Counted from the stretch's first letter, positions 1 through 6,696 are shown. The stretch is 6,696 bases of DNA from an uncultured Lentisphaeria bacterium (GCA_905211485.1 CAJMAW010000154.1:1-6696), one strand, 5' to 3'. The notes: generated by a model not told the origin, from the letters alone. Made by a program: numbers and translations.

Positions 1-531
1 CGCCACAACGATTCCCTCCGGAGAAACAAGCCCTGCATGAAGCAGCGCAGTCGCCGGGAGAATAATGCTCGTCGGATAACATCCCGGACAGGCAATCAGA
101 TTCGCCGTGCGGATCTGTTCGCGATTCCGTTCCGGCAGTCCGTAAACAGCCGTCTTCAGCAGTTCCGGCGCGGGATGATCCGCGCCGTAGTACTTTCTGT
201 ACTTCTCCGTGGATTTCAGGCGGAAATCTGCACTGATGTCAATCGCGACCACCCCCGCTTCCGTCAGGGGAATGGCAAATTCAGACGCAAGCCCGTGAGG
301 CAAAGCAAGAAACGCCGTGTCGCACTCTTTCGCAATCTTTCCGACATCGGGAGCGGAAAAGGACAATCCCGTCCCCGCAAGCCTCGGAAAAATCTCCGCA
401 ATATCCTTCCCCGCATTCTGACGGGAGGTAATGACTTTGATCTCCACCTCGGGATGACGGGTCAGAAGCCTCAGAAGCTCTTCTCCCGCATAACCGGACG
501 CACCCACAATCCCCACACGAACTTTTGACAT
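1..531 (-). CDS. argC: N-acetyl-gamma-glutamyl-phosphate reductase, N-terminal half (runs off the left edge)
   Basis: ArgC catalyses the NADPH-dependent reduction of N-acetyl-glutamyl-5-phosphate to the semialdehyde, the third step of arginine synthesis, in the cytoplasm. The 177 visible residues begin MSKVRVGIVGASGYAGEELL, a Rossmann nucleotide-binding start with the GASGYAG loop at residues 10-16. They continue with an ALPHGLAS segment near 76-83, DISADFRL at 98-105 and CPGCYPT at 148-154, where Cys151 fits the catalytic cysteine. The family is usually about 340-350 residues, so roughly half is present; the frame is open to base 1 and the missing part lies outside the window. The ATG at 529-531 has an AAGGGAG Shine-Dalgarno with about 9 bases of spacing. 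It follows rpsI after an 80-base gap containing a strong hairpin at 555-580. Identification is firm from the motifs; whether argJ or argB follow cannot be seen. Confidence 0.96.
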   Translation of the reverse strand, partial: MSKVRVGIVGASGYAGEELLRLLTRHPEVEIKVITSRQNAGKDIAEIFPRLAGTGLSFSAPDVGKIAKECDTAFLALPHGLASEFAIPLTEAGVVAIDISADFRLKSTEKYRKYYGADHPAPELLKTAVYGLPERNREQIRTANLIACPGCYPTSIILPATALLHAGLVSPEGIVVA

Positions 532-554
532 GACAGAACTCTCCCTTAAAATAA

Positions 555-580
555 CAAGACTTCGCCGAAACGAAGTCTTG
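555..580 (-). terminator. Hairpin after rpsI, probable intrinsic terminator
   Basis: A perfect 10-bp inverted repeat (CAAGACTTCG / CGAAGTCTTG) with a 6-base loop. Read on the minus strand it is followed by TTATTTT, an imperfect T-tract, as expected for an intrinsic terminator closing the rplM-rpsI unit. The plus-strand side has no T-run. It ends only 23 bases before the argC ATG and its T-tract abuts the argC Shine-Dalgarno, so it could instead be an attenuator, a partial terminator or a 5' stabilising stem for argC mRNA. Confidence 0.65.
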
Positions 581-584
581 ATGA

Positions 585-611
585 AAGATACAAAATATTG
601 AATCCGGACAA
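585..611 (-). promoter_or_regulatory. Weak candidate promoter for argC
   Basis: Directly after the rpsI stop, the minus strand reads TTGTCC (611-606), 15 bases, then TATCTT (590-585). This resembles a sigma-70-type promoter, but the spacing is short and both boxes are imperfect. If used, transcription would start close to the first bases of the hairpin at 555-580. It is the only place between rpsI and argC with room for a promoter. The call is speculative. Confidence 0.2.
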
Positions 612-1007
612 TTAGCGTTTCGAGAACTGGAAACGTTTTCTCGCTCCCGGCTGACCGGGTTTCTTCCGTTCCTTTTCACGGGAATCGCGGGTCAGCATGC
701 CGGAATCCTTCAGCACGGGCTTGTAATTCTCGTCCGTCTTCACAAGCGCCCGGGAAATCGCATGACGCAGCGCGCCCGCCTGCCCCGCCTTGCCTCCGCC
801 CACGATCGAGGCGGAAACATCGTAAAGCCCCACTGTCCCGCTCACCTTCAACGGCTGCATGATGTAGCCGCGGAGAGCTTCCGTGTCAAAATATTTCTCG
901 AATTCTTCGCCGTTGACCTTGATTTTCCCGGAGCCGCTGCTCATGCGCACGCGAGCACTCGCACTTTTCCTGCGTCCGGTCGCACAAATTTCAGAAGTTT
1001 TGTTCAT
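612..1007 (-). CDS. rpsI: 30S ribosomal protein S9 (uS9)
   Basis: Structural protein of the small ribosomal subunit head; in the family the basic C-terminal tail reaches towards the P-site tRNA. The 131-residue product matches the usual length of about 130. It shows the N-terminal ATGRRKSASARV motif at residues 9-20, the GGGKAGQAGALRHAISRAL core at about 70-88, LTRDSREKERKKPG at about 104-117, and the invariant basic end QFSKR. The ATG at 1005-1007 is preceded by AAGGGAG, which overlaps the stop codon of rplM, so the two genes are translated in close succession and are almost surely co-transcribed. The gene is followed by a terminator-like hairpin. Nothing is unusual about the protein. Confidence 0.98.
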   Translation of the reverse strand: MNKTSEICATGRRKSASARVRMSSGSGKIKVNGEEFEKYFDTEALRGYIMQPLKVSGTVGLYDVSASIVGGGKAGQAGALRHAISRALVKTDENYKPVLKDSGMLTRDSREKERKKPGQPGARKRFQFSKR

Positions 1008-1021
1008 TCTGGTGTTCTCCC

Positions 1022-1450
1022 TTAGATTTCAGCCTTTTCCGGTTTCTGCGCAGCATGCGGATGTTCGGCGGTGGCATACACTTTCAGCTTGCGGTACTGA
1101 GACCGGCCAAGACGGCCTTTCGGAAGCATCCCCCACACGGCCTCGCGGATCAGACGTTCCGAATTCCGGGCTCGGACTTCCTTCGCGGTCGCAAACTTGT
1201 GCCCGCTGCGGTATCCGGTGTATTTTTCATAAATCTTGGTCACTTCCTTGCTCCCCGTCAGGAGAACTTTATCCGCATTGATCACAATCACCACCGCTCC
1301 GGTGTCCACATGCGGGGTGTAGGTGGGAAGATCTTTGCCGCGAAGACAATTCGCAACTTTTACGGCAAGACGTCCCAGCGGAACGTCCGCGGCGTCGAAC
1401 AGCACATGTCTGAGCTTGATCTCGCCGGTTTTGGCCAAGTAAGTCTTCAT
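1022..1450 (-). CDS. rplM: 50S ribosomal protein L13 (uL13)
   Basis: Early-assembling large-subunit ribosomal protein that binds 23S rRNA. From the ATG at 1448-1450 the product is 142 residues, the same length as E. coli L13. It starts MKTYLAK and shows PLGRLAVKVANCLRGK at about 24-39, TYTPHVDTG at 43-51, NADKVLLTGSK at 58-68, AVWGMLPKGRLGR at 104-116 and KLKVYATAEHPHAAQKP at 121-137, all family hallmarks. A TTG three codons upstream (1457-1459) is in frame, but it lies one base from the GGAG Shine-Dalgarno at 1461-1464, whereas the ATG lies 10 bases from it; the ATG also matches homologue N-termini. It is the first gene of the rplM-rpsI unit, 14 bases before rpsI. A possible promoter lies at 1580-1607, leaving a leader of about 120 bases. 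Confidence 0.98.
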   Translation of the reverse strand: MKTYLAKTGEIKLRHVLFDAADVPLGRLAVKVANCLRGKDLPTYTPHVDTGAVVIVINADKVLLTGSKEVTKIYEKYTGYRSGHKFATAKEVRARNSERLIREAVWGMLPKGRLGRSQYRKLKVYATAEHPHAAQKPEKAEI

Positions 1451-1490
1451 TTTCTTCAAACTCCGATTTCTAAGTAACTTTCAACAAACA

Positions 1491-1555
1491 GATCCCATTC
1501 CCGGGGCCCGACTGCCAGATCGTTCCCGGATCTCTTTCCTGCGCCCGTCATCGGG
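1491..1555 (-). promoter_or_regulatory. Structured 5' leader of rplM, possible autoregulatory element
   Basis: The DNA between the candidate promoter and the rplM start can form small hairpins as minus-strand RNA: CCCG/CGGG with loop ATGA (1555-1544), and AGATC/GATCT with a 7-base loop (1533-1517). A competing pairing joins GATCC (1532-1528) to GGATC (1495-1491), helped by GGG (1527-1525) with CCC (1505-1503); it cannot coexist with the AGATC hairpin. Leaders controlling L13 operons by binding L13 are known in other bacteria, but I do not recognise a match to a described class here; the regulatory role is inference. Confidence 0.25.
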
Positions 1556-1579
1556 AAATACGGCCGCGGGAAAGCATAT

Positions 1580-1607
1580 ACCATACTGTCATTTCCTTCT
1601 TTTTCAA
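1580..1607 (-). promoter_or_regulatory. Candidate sigma-70-type promoter for rplM-rpsI
   Basis: On the minus strand TTGAAA (1607-1602), a 16-base spacer and TATGGT (1585-1580) resemble -35 and -10 boxes, set in the only A/T-rich part of the argS-rplM gap. A second TATATG begins at 1580 but is spaced too far from the -35. A ribosomal-protein operon is expected to have its own promoter, and this is the best candidate in the gap. No transcription data are available. Confidence 0.4.
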
Positions 1608-1640
1608 GCTTTTTCAAGAAAAAAACCACAGAATCCGTCC

Positions 1641-1672
1641 AAAAAAGCCTTCCTTCCGCGTGATTCGGCTTT
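1641..1672 (-). terminator. Possible intrinsic terminator of argS
   Basis: On the minus strand, about 75 bases past the argS stop, AAAGCC (1672-1667) can pair with GGCTTT (1649-1644), and the run of six T (1646-1641) begins in the stem and continues after it. The stem is only 6 bp and the loop is 17 bases, so the structure is modest. Its position between the argS stop and the candidate rplM promoter is what a terminator would need. Confidence 0.4.
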
Positions 1673-1746
1673 CTCCAATCCCCTTCCCCGGGAAGAAAGA
1701 ACGCAACGACGCACGCATTTTTCTTTCCGCTTTTCCGGATCGTTTC

Positions 1747-3543
1747 TTACATCGCGTCCGGAATCCGGATCGTCAAAGTCTCCAGACCGTCCTTCAGGAC
1801 TTCGCGCACCGCAAAGCAGAGCGCAAGACGCGCCGAACGGATCGCGGGATCCTCCGCATTCAGCACCTGTTTTTCCCGGTAAAAGCGGTTGAATGCCTTC
1901 GCCAGTTCCAGAAGGTAGTTCACAAGCACGGAACAATCCATCTTCTCCGCTGCCGAACGAATCGTCTGGGGATAACGGAAGATCTGGACTGCAAGCGATT
2001 TTTCTTCAGGCGAATCCAGAAGCGACCAGTCCGCATGCGCGGGGTCACAGTCGAACCCCCTTTCCGCCGCCTTCCGCGCAATGGAATTGATCCGTGCTCC
2101 GGCATACTGAACATAGGGGCCCGTATCGCCTTCAAATTTCAAAGAGGCCTGAGGATCAAACATCATCGTCGTCTTCGGATTGAATTTCAGAAGCATGAAC
2201 TTCAAGGCACCCATCCCGATGATTTCCGCGCGTTCCTCCAGATCCGGGGGCACTTCGCCTCCGCCGCGTTCCAGGGTGGCGTTCTTCGCAAGTGCGTGCA
2301 TTTCGTCAAACAAATCGTCGGCATCGACCACGGTCCCTTCGCGGCTCTTCATCTTTCCGGAAGGAAGATTCACCATCCCGTACGCCAGATGGTGGAGTTT
2401 GTCCGCCCATTCGCAGCCCGTTTTCTTCAGAATGGCAAAAAGCATCTGGAAATGAAGAAGCTGTTCATCACCCACCACCCAGATCATCGAATCGGGATGG
2501 TGTTCGCGGTATTTCAAAAGCGTGGTGCCGATGTCCTGTGTGATATAGACGCTGGTGCCGTCTGAACGGAGAAGAACTTTTTCTCCGAGTCTGCCGAGAT
2601 CCACAATCACCGCCCCGTCGGCGCGGCGCTTGAAAACGCCTTTCTTCAGATTCTCCGCAATCTCTTCCTTTCCCAGAAGATAGGTCTGACTTTCAAGATA
2701 CGTCTTCACAAATTTCACACCCATTCGTTCATAGGTGCGGTTAAAGCCGTCGATCACCCAGGAATTCATTTTCTTCCATAGCGCGACCGTTTCCGGATCG
2801 CCGTTCTCCCAGTCCCGGAGCATTTTCTGCGCGGCACTTCCGATTTCTGTTTCCGGGAACAGCTCGTCGGAACTTTTCTCCGCCAGTTCCGGCCTTGCCG
2901 CACGGAGTCCGGCAATCTGTTCCTGGAGAACGGAATTGAACTTCACATAATAGTCGCCTACAAAGTGGTCTCCTTTGATCCCGGACCGTTCGGGCGTATC
3001 CCCGTTCCCGTATCTCTGGTACGCCAGCATGGATTTGCAAATGTGGATCCCGCGGTCGTTGATCAGATTCACCGGCAGAAGATCATGCCCCGCACGGCTG
3101 AGAAGCGAACACACCGCCATGCCGATCGTATTGTTGCGGACATGACCGAGATGCTGGGGCTTGTTCGTATTCGGCGCGGAATATTCCACCAGGATCCGTC
3201 TCCGCTCCTCCGGTGGCAGAGCCACGGATTCAAAGAGTCTCCCCATGTCCGCTATGGAGTCGCGGTAAAGGGCGGATGCTTTCAGAGTCATGTTGACAAA
3301 TGCCTTCACACGGCGAACGGACTGTACATCCTCATTCTTTTCAAGAATTTCCGTCACTTCCTCCGCGACTTTCTCCGGAGAAGACCCGAACAGTTTGGCA
3401 AAACGGAAACAATTCACCGTGAGATCCCCTTCCATTCCGGGCGGGCACGGCTCCGCGGTAATCATCCAGTTGGACGGAAGCGCTGCGGCAGGATGCGCAG
3501 ACAGAAGTTCCTTTTTCACAAAATCCAGACATTGAAAATTCAT
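1747..3543 (-). CDS. argS: Arginyl-tRNA synthetase (class I)
   Basis: Charges tRNA-Arg with arginine using ATP, in the cytoplasm. From the ATG at 3541-3543 the product is 598 residues, close to the usual 550-600. Order: Arg-tRNA-synthetase N-terminal (Add-1) domain at about 1-100; class I catalytic core with EYSAPNTNKPQHLGHVRNN at 120-138, where HLGH (131-134) is the HIGH motif; GDE and LHFQML near 358-369; KMKSREG at 397-403 as the KMSKS-like loop; TGPYVQYAGAR at 474-484; then the helical DALR anticodon-binding domain to the end. Start choice: MNFQCLDFV aligns with typical ArgRS N-termini, but an in-frame TTG at 3550-3552 has a better-spaced GGAG (3561-3564, 8 bases) than the ATG (17 bases), so the protein may carry three extra residues. 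An in-frame TTG at 3594 has no ribosome site. The gap to manA is AT-rich, with a possible -10 box (TATATT) but no convincing -35. Confidence 0.97.
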   Translation of the reverse strand: MNFQCLDFVKKELLSAHPAAALPSNWMITAEPCPPGMEGDLTVNCFRFAKLFGSSPEKVAEEVTEILEKNEDVQSVRRVKAFVNMTLKASALYRDSIADMGRLFESVALPPEERRRILVEYSAPNTNKPQHLGHVRNNTIGMAVCSLLSRAGHDLLPVNLINDRGIHICKSMLAYQRYGNGDTPERSGIKGDHFVGDYYVKFNSVLQEQIAGLRAARPELAEKSSDELFPETEIGSAAQKMLRDWENGDPETVALWKKMNSWVIDGFNRTYERMGVKFVKTYLESQTYLLGKEEIAENLKKGVFKRRADGAVIVDLGRLGEKVLLRSDGTSVYITQDIGTTLLKYREHHPDSMIWVVGDEQLLHFQMLFAILKKTGCEWADKLHHLAYGMVNLPSGKMKSREGTVVDADDLFDEMHALAKNATLERGGGEVPPDLEERAEIIGMGALKFMLLKFNPKTTMMFDPQASLKFEGDTGPYVQYAGARINSIARKAAERGFDCDPAHADWSLLDSPEEKSLAVQIFRYPQTIRSAAEKMDCSVLVNYLLELAKAFNRFYREKQVLNAEDPAIRSARLALCFAVREVLKDGLETLTIRIPDAM

Positions 3544-3665
3544 CTTGGTCAATCTCGGTTCTCCAGTTGTTGGCTGCAAAAAAAGCTCTATCAAAATATA
3601 AGGATAAAGAAAGAGGGGATCTTTTCCTTTTTTACTTCTGCTTTACATTTACATACATCTGTGCA

Positions 3666-4673
3666 TCAAAGGGTGGTCCGAATCACGGTCGAAGTCGTTC
3701 CGGGATTCACGGCAATGGAATAGGCTCCGAAACAGGCCGGGATCAGGCAGGATGCTCCCACAGGCAGTTCCGTCCGGCAGCGGCTGTTTTCGACCGTCAC
3801 CGGCATATTGATTGCGGTCAGGATATGAAAACTGCGCGTACTGAATGTGGAATCCCGCCAGTCTTCCACCAGTTTCAGTTCGTCTGTGCGGAAATAAGGG
3901 CAGCGGTTGATCAGGGGATATTTCCGGTTGTGGTCTGCGATATTGCTCGCGCCTGAAATCCGTGAAACGGTGCGGTCCATGAAGTCTATGCTGGCCAGAG
4001 CTTTTTCAATATGCAGCTCGCGGACTTTCCCGTGTTCATCGGTGCGGTGCCAGTCGCTGATCCGGAAAGTCATGTCGCTGTTCTGCTGAATCTCCAGCAG
4101 GAGATTCCCTCCCCCGATGGTATGGATCCGCCCGGCATTGATGAAATAGGCGTCCCCGGGAATCGAGTCGAAGGACTGGAGAAGATTTTCCACGTCCGCG
4201 GAATCTATCAGATTGAGGAACTGCTGACGCGTCGCGGAAGATTTCAGCCCGGCAAAGACCATCGCACCCGGATCGGCATCCATGATGTACCACATTTCAG
4301 ACTTGGGCTGGGACCCGTCCCGCAAACGTGCGCAGACGGATTCCGAAGGATGAACCTGAAGCGACAGGCGCCGTCCCGCATCAATCAGTTTCACCAGCAG
4401 GGGAAAACGCCCCCCCCTGAAACTCGATCCGACAAAATCACGCCCATATTCCTGAACCAGCTGATGAATGGAAACTCCTCCCAGACAGCCGTTCAGGACC
4501 GCAGTCTCCACTTCCGGGCGGTCACAGATCTCCCAGGCCTCCCCGATCGGCCCTGCATCGGAAGGAATCGGACGGCCCAGCACTGACGCCAGTTTCGTCC
4601 CCCCCCAGAAAACCTGCTTGTAAACCGGTTCAAACAAAAGCGGATAGAGCCGTTCCTTCTCAATCAAGTTCAT
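3666..4673 (-). CDS. manA: Mannose-6-phosphate isomerase, class I (short ManA type)
   Basis: Zinc-dependent cupin enzyme that interconverts mannose-6-phosphate and fructose-6-phosphate, linking glycolysis to mannose use and GDP-mannose synthesis. Seen in the 335-residue product: VFWGGTKLASVLG near 21-33, GEAWEICDRP near 44-53, FPLLVKLIDAGRRLSLQVHPS at about 90-110 with zinc-ligand candidates Gln106 and His108, KSEMWYI with Glu126, and INAGRIHTIGGG with His184. LEIQQNSDMTFRISDWHR (193-210) follows and ends in the conserved arginine region. These match the shorter ManA family of Firmicutes and Bacteroidetes rather than the roughly 390-residue E. coli form. The AAGGAG at 4685-4690 lies 2 bases from an ATG at 4680-4682 and 11 bases from the ATG at 4671-4673, so I prefer the latter; the former would add three residues. 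It follows purU by about 65 bases with no terminator seen. The exact hexose substrate is inferred from the family. Confidence 0.92.
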   Translation of the reverse strand: MNLIEKERLYPLLFEPVYKQVFWGGTKLASVLGRPIPSDAGPIGEAWEICDRPEVETAVLNGCLGGVSIHQLVQEYGRDFVGSSFRGGRFPLLVKLIDAGRRLSLQVHPSESVCARLRDGSQPKSEMWYIMDADPGAMVFAGLKSSATRQQFLNLIDSADVENLLQSFDSIPGDAYFINAGRIHTIGGGNLLLEIQQNSDMTFRISDWHRTDEHGKVRELHIEKALASIDFMDRTVSRISGASNIADHNRKYPLINRCPYFRTDELKLVEDWRDSTFSTRSFHILTAINMPVTVENSRCRTELPVGASCLIPACFGAYSIAVNPGTTSTVIRTTL

Positions 4674-4738
4674 TGTTTGCATGTCTCCTTTGTCGAGAGA
4701 GATTCGATTCTTCAGTCAATCCGTCTTTCCATATTTTT

Positions 4739-5599
4739 TTACTTGGAAAAAACAATTGTCCGCCTTCCCGAACAAATAATCCGGTGATCCAGATGCGCCC
4801 GTACGGCGCGTGAGAGCACCCGTCTTTCAATATCCTTTCCTATCCGCTTCAGATCTTCCGGTTCGGCCTCATGAGTGATTCTTTCCACATCCTGCTCGAT
4901 GATCGGCCCTTCGTCAAGATCCGGAGTCGCATAGTGAGCCGTGGCCCCGATCATCTTCACGCCGCGCGCCCAGGCGCGTTCGTAAGGATTTCCTCCTTGA
5001 AACGCCGGAAGAAACGCATGGTGGATGTTGATGATCCGCTCCGGATAACGTGTGACGAAATCATTGCTGAGAATCTGCATGTAGCGGGCCAGAACCACCA
5101 GATCCACATCGTATTTGGAAAGAAGATCCAGGATTTCCTTCTCCTGCGCGGCCTTGTCACCGTTCCGGATCGGACAGTAGAAATACGGCACACGGAACTG
5201 ATCCGCCACAGGCTCCAGGTCCGGATGATTGCTGATGATGAGCGGAATTTCGCACTGGAAATCCCCGTCCTGGGCATGAACCAGAAGATCATACAGGCAA
5301 TGGGAGGTTTTGGAAACCATCAGCGCCATCCGCTGGATCCGGTCCAGATAATAGACCCGCCATTCCAGATGGAACTGTTCGGCGAAGCGGGAAAAATCTT
5401 CTTCAAATTCCCGGCGCGTGCAGGGAAGATCCGAGATATCCAGTTTGATCCGCATGAAATAGAGACTTTCATGCATGTCCGTGTACTGCTGGCAGTGCAG
5501 GATGTTGAATGTCCTGGAATAGAAGAAGGTTGTGATTTCCGCAAGCAGACCCTTCCGATCGCTGCATTTAATCAGGAAAACCGCTTTTTTACTGGACAT
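4739..5599 (-). CDS. purU: Formyltetrahydrofolate deformylase
   Basis: Hydrolyses 10-formyltetrahydrofolate to formate and tetrahydrofolate. In E. coli it balances one-carbon pools and supplies formate for the PurT step of purine synthesis. The 286-residue product (E. coli PurU is 280) has an N-terminal ACT domain at about 5-85 (FLIKCSDRKGLLAEITTFFY), the regulatory region typical of PurU that separates it from PurN. A formyl-transferase fold follows: ISNHPDL at 122-128, RYMQILS at 172-178, NIHHAFLPAFQGGNPYERAW at 191-210, GATAHYATPDLDEGPII at 218-234. Asp229 is placed as the catalytic aspartate and the Asn191-His193 segment as the active-site strand. The HHAFLPAF sequence and the ACT domain favour PurU over PurN. 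The ATG at 5597-5599 has a GGGAG about 11 bases upstream. It lies 42 bases after secA with no terminator between. Confidence 0.95.
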   Translation of the reverse strand: MSSKKAVFLIKCSDRKGLLAEITTFFYSRTFNILHCQQYTDMHESLYFMRIKLDISDLPCTRREFEEDFSRFAEQFHLEWRVYYLDRIQRMALMVSKTSHCLYDLLVHAQDGDFQCEIPLIISNHPDLEPVADQFRVPYFYCPIRNGDKAAQEKEILDLLSKYDVDLVVLARYMQILSNDFVTRYPERIINIHHAFLPAFQGGNPYERAWARGVKMIGATAHYATPDLDEGPIIEQDVERITHEAEPEDLKRIGKDIERRVLSRAVRAHLDHRIICSGRRTIVFSK

Positions 5600-5641
5600 G
5601 GGCTTTGTTTCTCCCGCGTTTCTTTTTCCGGCAAAACAAGA

Positions 5642-6696
5642 TTATTTGCCGCAGCACTTTTTGTATTTTTTCCCGGAGCCGCAGGGGCAGTCGTCATTCC
5701 GGCCGACCTTCGGAAATTCCCGGCGGAAGGAAATCTGCACTTCCGGCTCGGATTCCCCTCCTTCAGCTTCCGCGGGGGAACCGGCGGGAGAAAGATCATC
5801 GACAGACTGATGTATCAGAGTCTGAGGAATTTTTGAAAAAATTCTCTCGAACGCCGCAAGACTCGTCGCCGAACGGAAAATATTGTTCAGGATCTCCTGG
5901 TCGATTTCATCCAGAAGCGCATCAAACATCTTGAACGCTTCCTGCTTGTATTCCACCAGCGGATCCTTCTGCGCATAGGCACGGAGCCCGATCGTGTTCC
6001 GGAGGTCGTCCATGGCACGGAGATGATCCTGCCACAAACGGTCGATCGCGTCCAGAATGATGTGGCGTTCAAGCCATTTCAGCGCCTCGGGATCCTCCAG
6101 AGTCTCCTTGACGGCGTAGGCCTCCTTCACTCGGGCGACGATCGCGTCAATCGTCCGGTCCTGATCGACGATCCCGGACTCTCCTTCCTTGAACACCACC
6201 ACCTTCTTCTCGTCAAAGCCTATCGGGAAGGTGGAATTGAGCCATGAAATCAACATCTCGCGGTTGATCTGGCAGGATGCGTCCGGAGGAGTCGCCGCCA
6301 CGGCGTCCTGCACATGTTTTTCCACGGCGATTTCCAGAATCGCAAAGATTTCATCCCTGCAGTTTTCATTGAAAAGGGTCTCTTTCCGGAAGCCGTAGAT
6401 GACTTCACGCTGCTTGTTCATGACATCGTCATATTCCAGCGTGCGTTTGCGGATGGAAAAATGATGCTGTTCCACGCGGCGCTGAGCCGTCTCAATGGAT
6501 TTGTTCAGCCAGGGGTGCTGAAGCTCCTCGCCCTCCTCCAGGCCGAAGCGCTCCATGATCTTGACGATCCGGTCCGAACCGAAAAGACGCATGAGATTGT
6601 CTTCCAGCGACACATAAAAACGCGAAGCCCCGGGATCTCCCTGCCGGGCGCTGCGTCCGCGCAGCTGCCTGTCGATGCGCCGGGAATCGTGGCGGG
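5642..6696 (-). CDS. secA: Preprotein translocase ATPase SecA, C-terminal part (runs off the right edge)
   Basis: SecA is the ATP-driven motor that pushes unfolded secretory proteins through SecYEG at the inner membrane. The visible 350 residues start with RHDSRRIDRQLRGRSARQGD, helicase motif VI of the second nucleotide-binding domain, and continue GDPGASRFYVSLEDNLMRLF. The helical scaffold and wing region follows (RRVEQHHFSIRKRTLEYDDV, then MNKQREVIYGFR). Near the end come HLRAMDDLRNTIGLRAYAQK and DPLVEYKQEAFKMFDALL, an acidic Gly/Pro/Ser-rich linker, and the SEC-C zinc motif CPCGSGKKYKKCC (CxCx8CC), which in the family binds SecB and phospholipid. The frame is open through base 6696, so the start and first nucleotide-binding domain lie outside; apparent internal starts (such as GTG at 6613) are not real. 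The protein ends normally in CCGK. Confidence 0.98.
   Translation of the reverse strand, partial: RHDSRRIDRQLRGRSARQGDPGASRFYVSLEDNLMRLFGSDRIVKIMERFGLEEGEELQHPWLNKSIETAQRRVEQHHFSIRKRTLEYDDVMNKQREVIYGFRKETLFNENCRDEIFAILEIAVEKHVQDAVAATPPDASCQINREMLISWLNSTFPIGFDEKKVVVFKEGESGIVDQDRTIDAIVARVKEAYAVKETLEDPEALKWLERHIILDAIDRLWQDHLRAMDDLRNTIGLRAYAQKDPLVEYKQEAFKMFDALLDEIDQEILNNIFRSATSLAAFERIFSKIPQTLIHQSVDDLSPAGSPAEAEGGESEPEVQISFRREFPKVGRNDDCPCGSGKKYKKCCGK

Noticed and set aside
1681..1700. Palindromic CTTCCC-C-GGGAAG near the end of argS as an operator or terminator
   Set aside because: The loop is one base, so the hairpin would need to open, there is no T-run, and a single short GC-rich palindrome is expected by chance.
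2341..2355. KMKSREG in place of the textbook KMSKS in ArgRS as a possible functional change
   Set aside because: The KMSKS loop is naturally variable in ArgRS, and I recall KMKSREG as a normal variant in a Bacteroidetes-like subgroup; all other motifs are intact, so activity is expected to be normal.
1660..2565. Long open frame of 301 codons on the plus strand
   Set aside because: It lies antisense to argS and the argS downstream gap, is rich in Arg, His and Phe without recognisable motifs, and is explained by codon bias of the true minus-strand gene.
3600..3650. Possible weak hairpin terminator after manA
   Set aside because: The best pairing on the minus strand (GGA/TCC and AAAG/CTTT with a bulge, around GATCCCC) is short and lacks a convincing T-run, so I do not call it.
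2965..3723. Open frame of 252 codons on the plus strand
   Set aside because: It is antisense to the N-terminal half of argS and crosses the intergenic gap into the end of manA; low-complexity shadow translation with no family resemblance.
4871..5836. Long open frame of 321 codons on the plus strand
   Set aside because: It is antisense to purU and the end of secA, both firmly identified; its composition is that of a shadow frame and there is no ribosome site or domain.
6611..6613. GTG at 6613 as the start of a separate 323-residue protein
   Set aside because: The frame continues upstream to the window edge with SecA motif VI sequence, so this is an internal codon of secA.

Overview
This is an ordinary core-genome segment of a bacterium. 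It has seven protein-coding genes, all on the minus strand, packed with short gaps, and I see no mobile element, CRISPR array, RNA gene or phage signal. In the direction of transcription (high to low coordinate) the order is secA (C-terminal part only, runs off the right edge), purU, manA-type phosphomannose isomerase, argS, rplM, rpsI and argC (N-terminal half only, runs off the left edge).

Layout: secA, purU and manA are separated by 42 and about 65 bases with no obvious terminator, so they may form one transcription unit. An AT-rich gap of about 120 bases precedes argS. A 296-base gap (1451-1746) separates argS from rplM. It holds a possible argS terminator, a possible promoter and a structured leader before rplM. 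rplM and rpsI are a classic ribosomal-protein pair, 14 bases apart, followed by a clear 10-bp hairpin (555-580) immediately upstream of the argC ribosome binding site.

The gene set covers protein export (SecA), one-carbon/purine metabolism (PurU), sugar-phosphate interconversion (ManA), arginyl-tRNA charging (ArgS), ribosome assembly (L13, S9) and arginine synthesis (ArgC). Apart from the rplM-rpsI pair and the arginine theme of argS and argC, the genes do not form a pathway; they look like adjacent housekeeping units.

Organism: a Gram-negative-type bacterium of moderate GC. The ArgRS has the KMKSREG signature loop, which I recall from Bacteroidetes-like ArgRS proteins, and rplM-rpsI followed by argC is an arrangement I loosely associate with the PVC group (Verrucomicrobia/Lentisphaerae). 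The taxonomic guess is weak and cannot be settled without a search. I found no evidence of a previously undescribed system here. The points most worth a second look are regulatory: the hairpin before argC and the leader of rplM.
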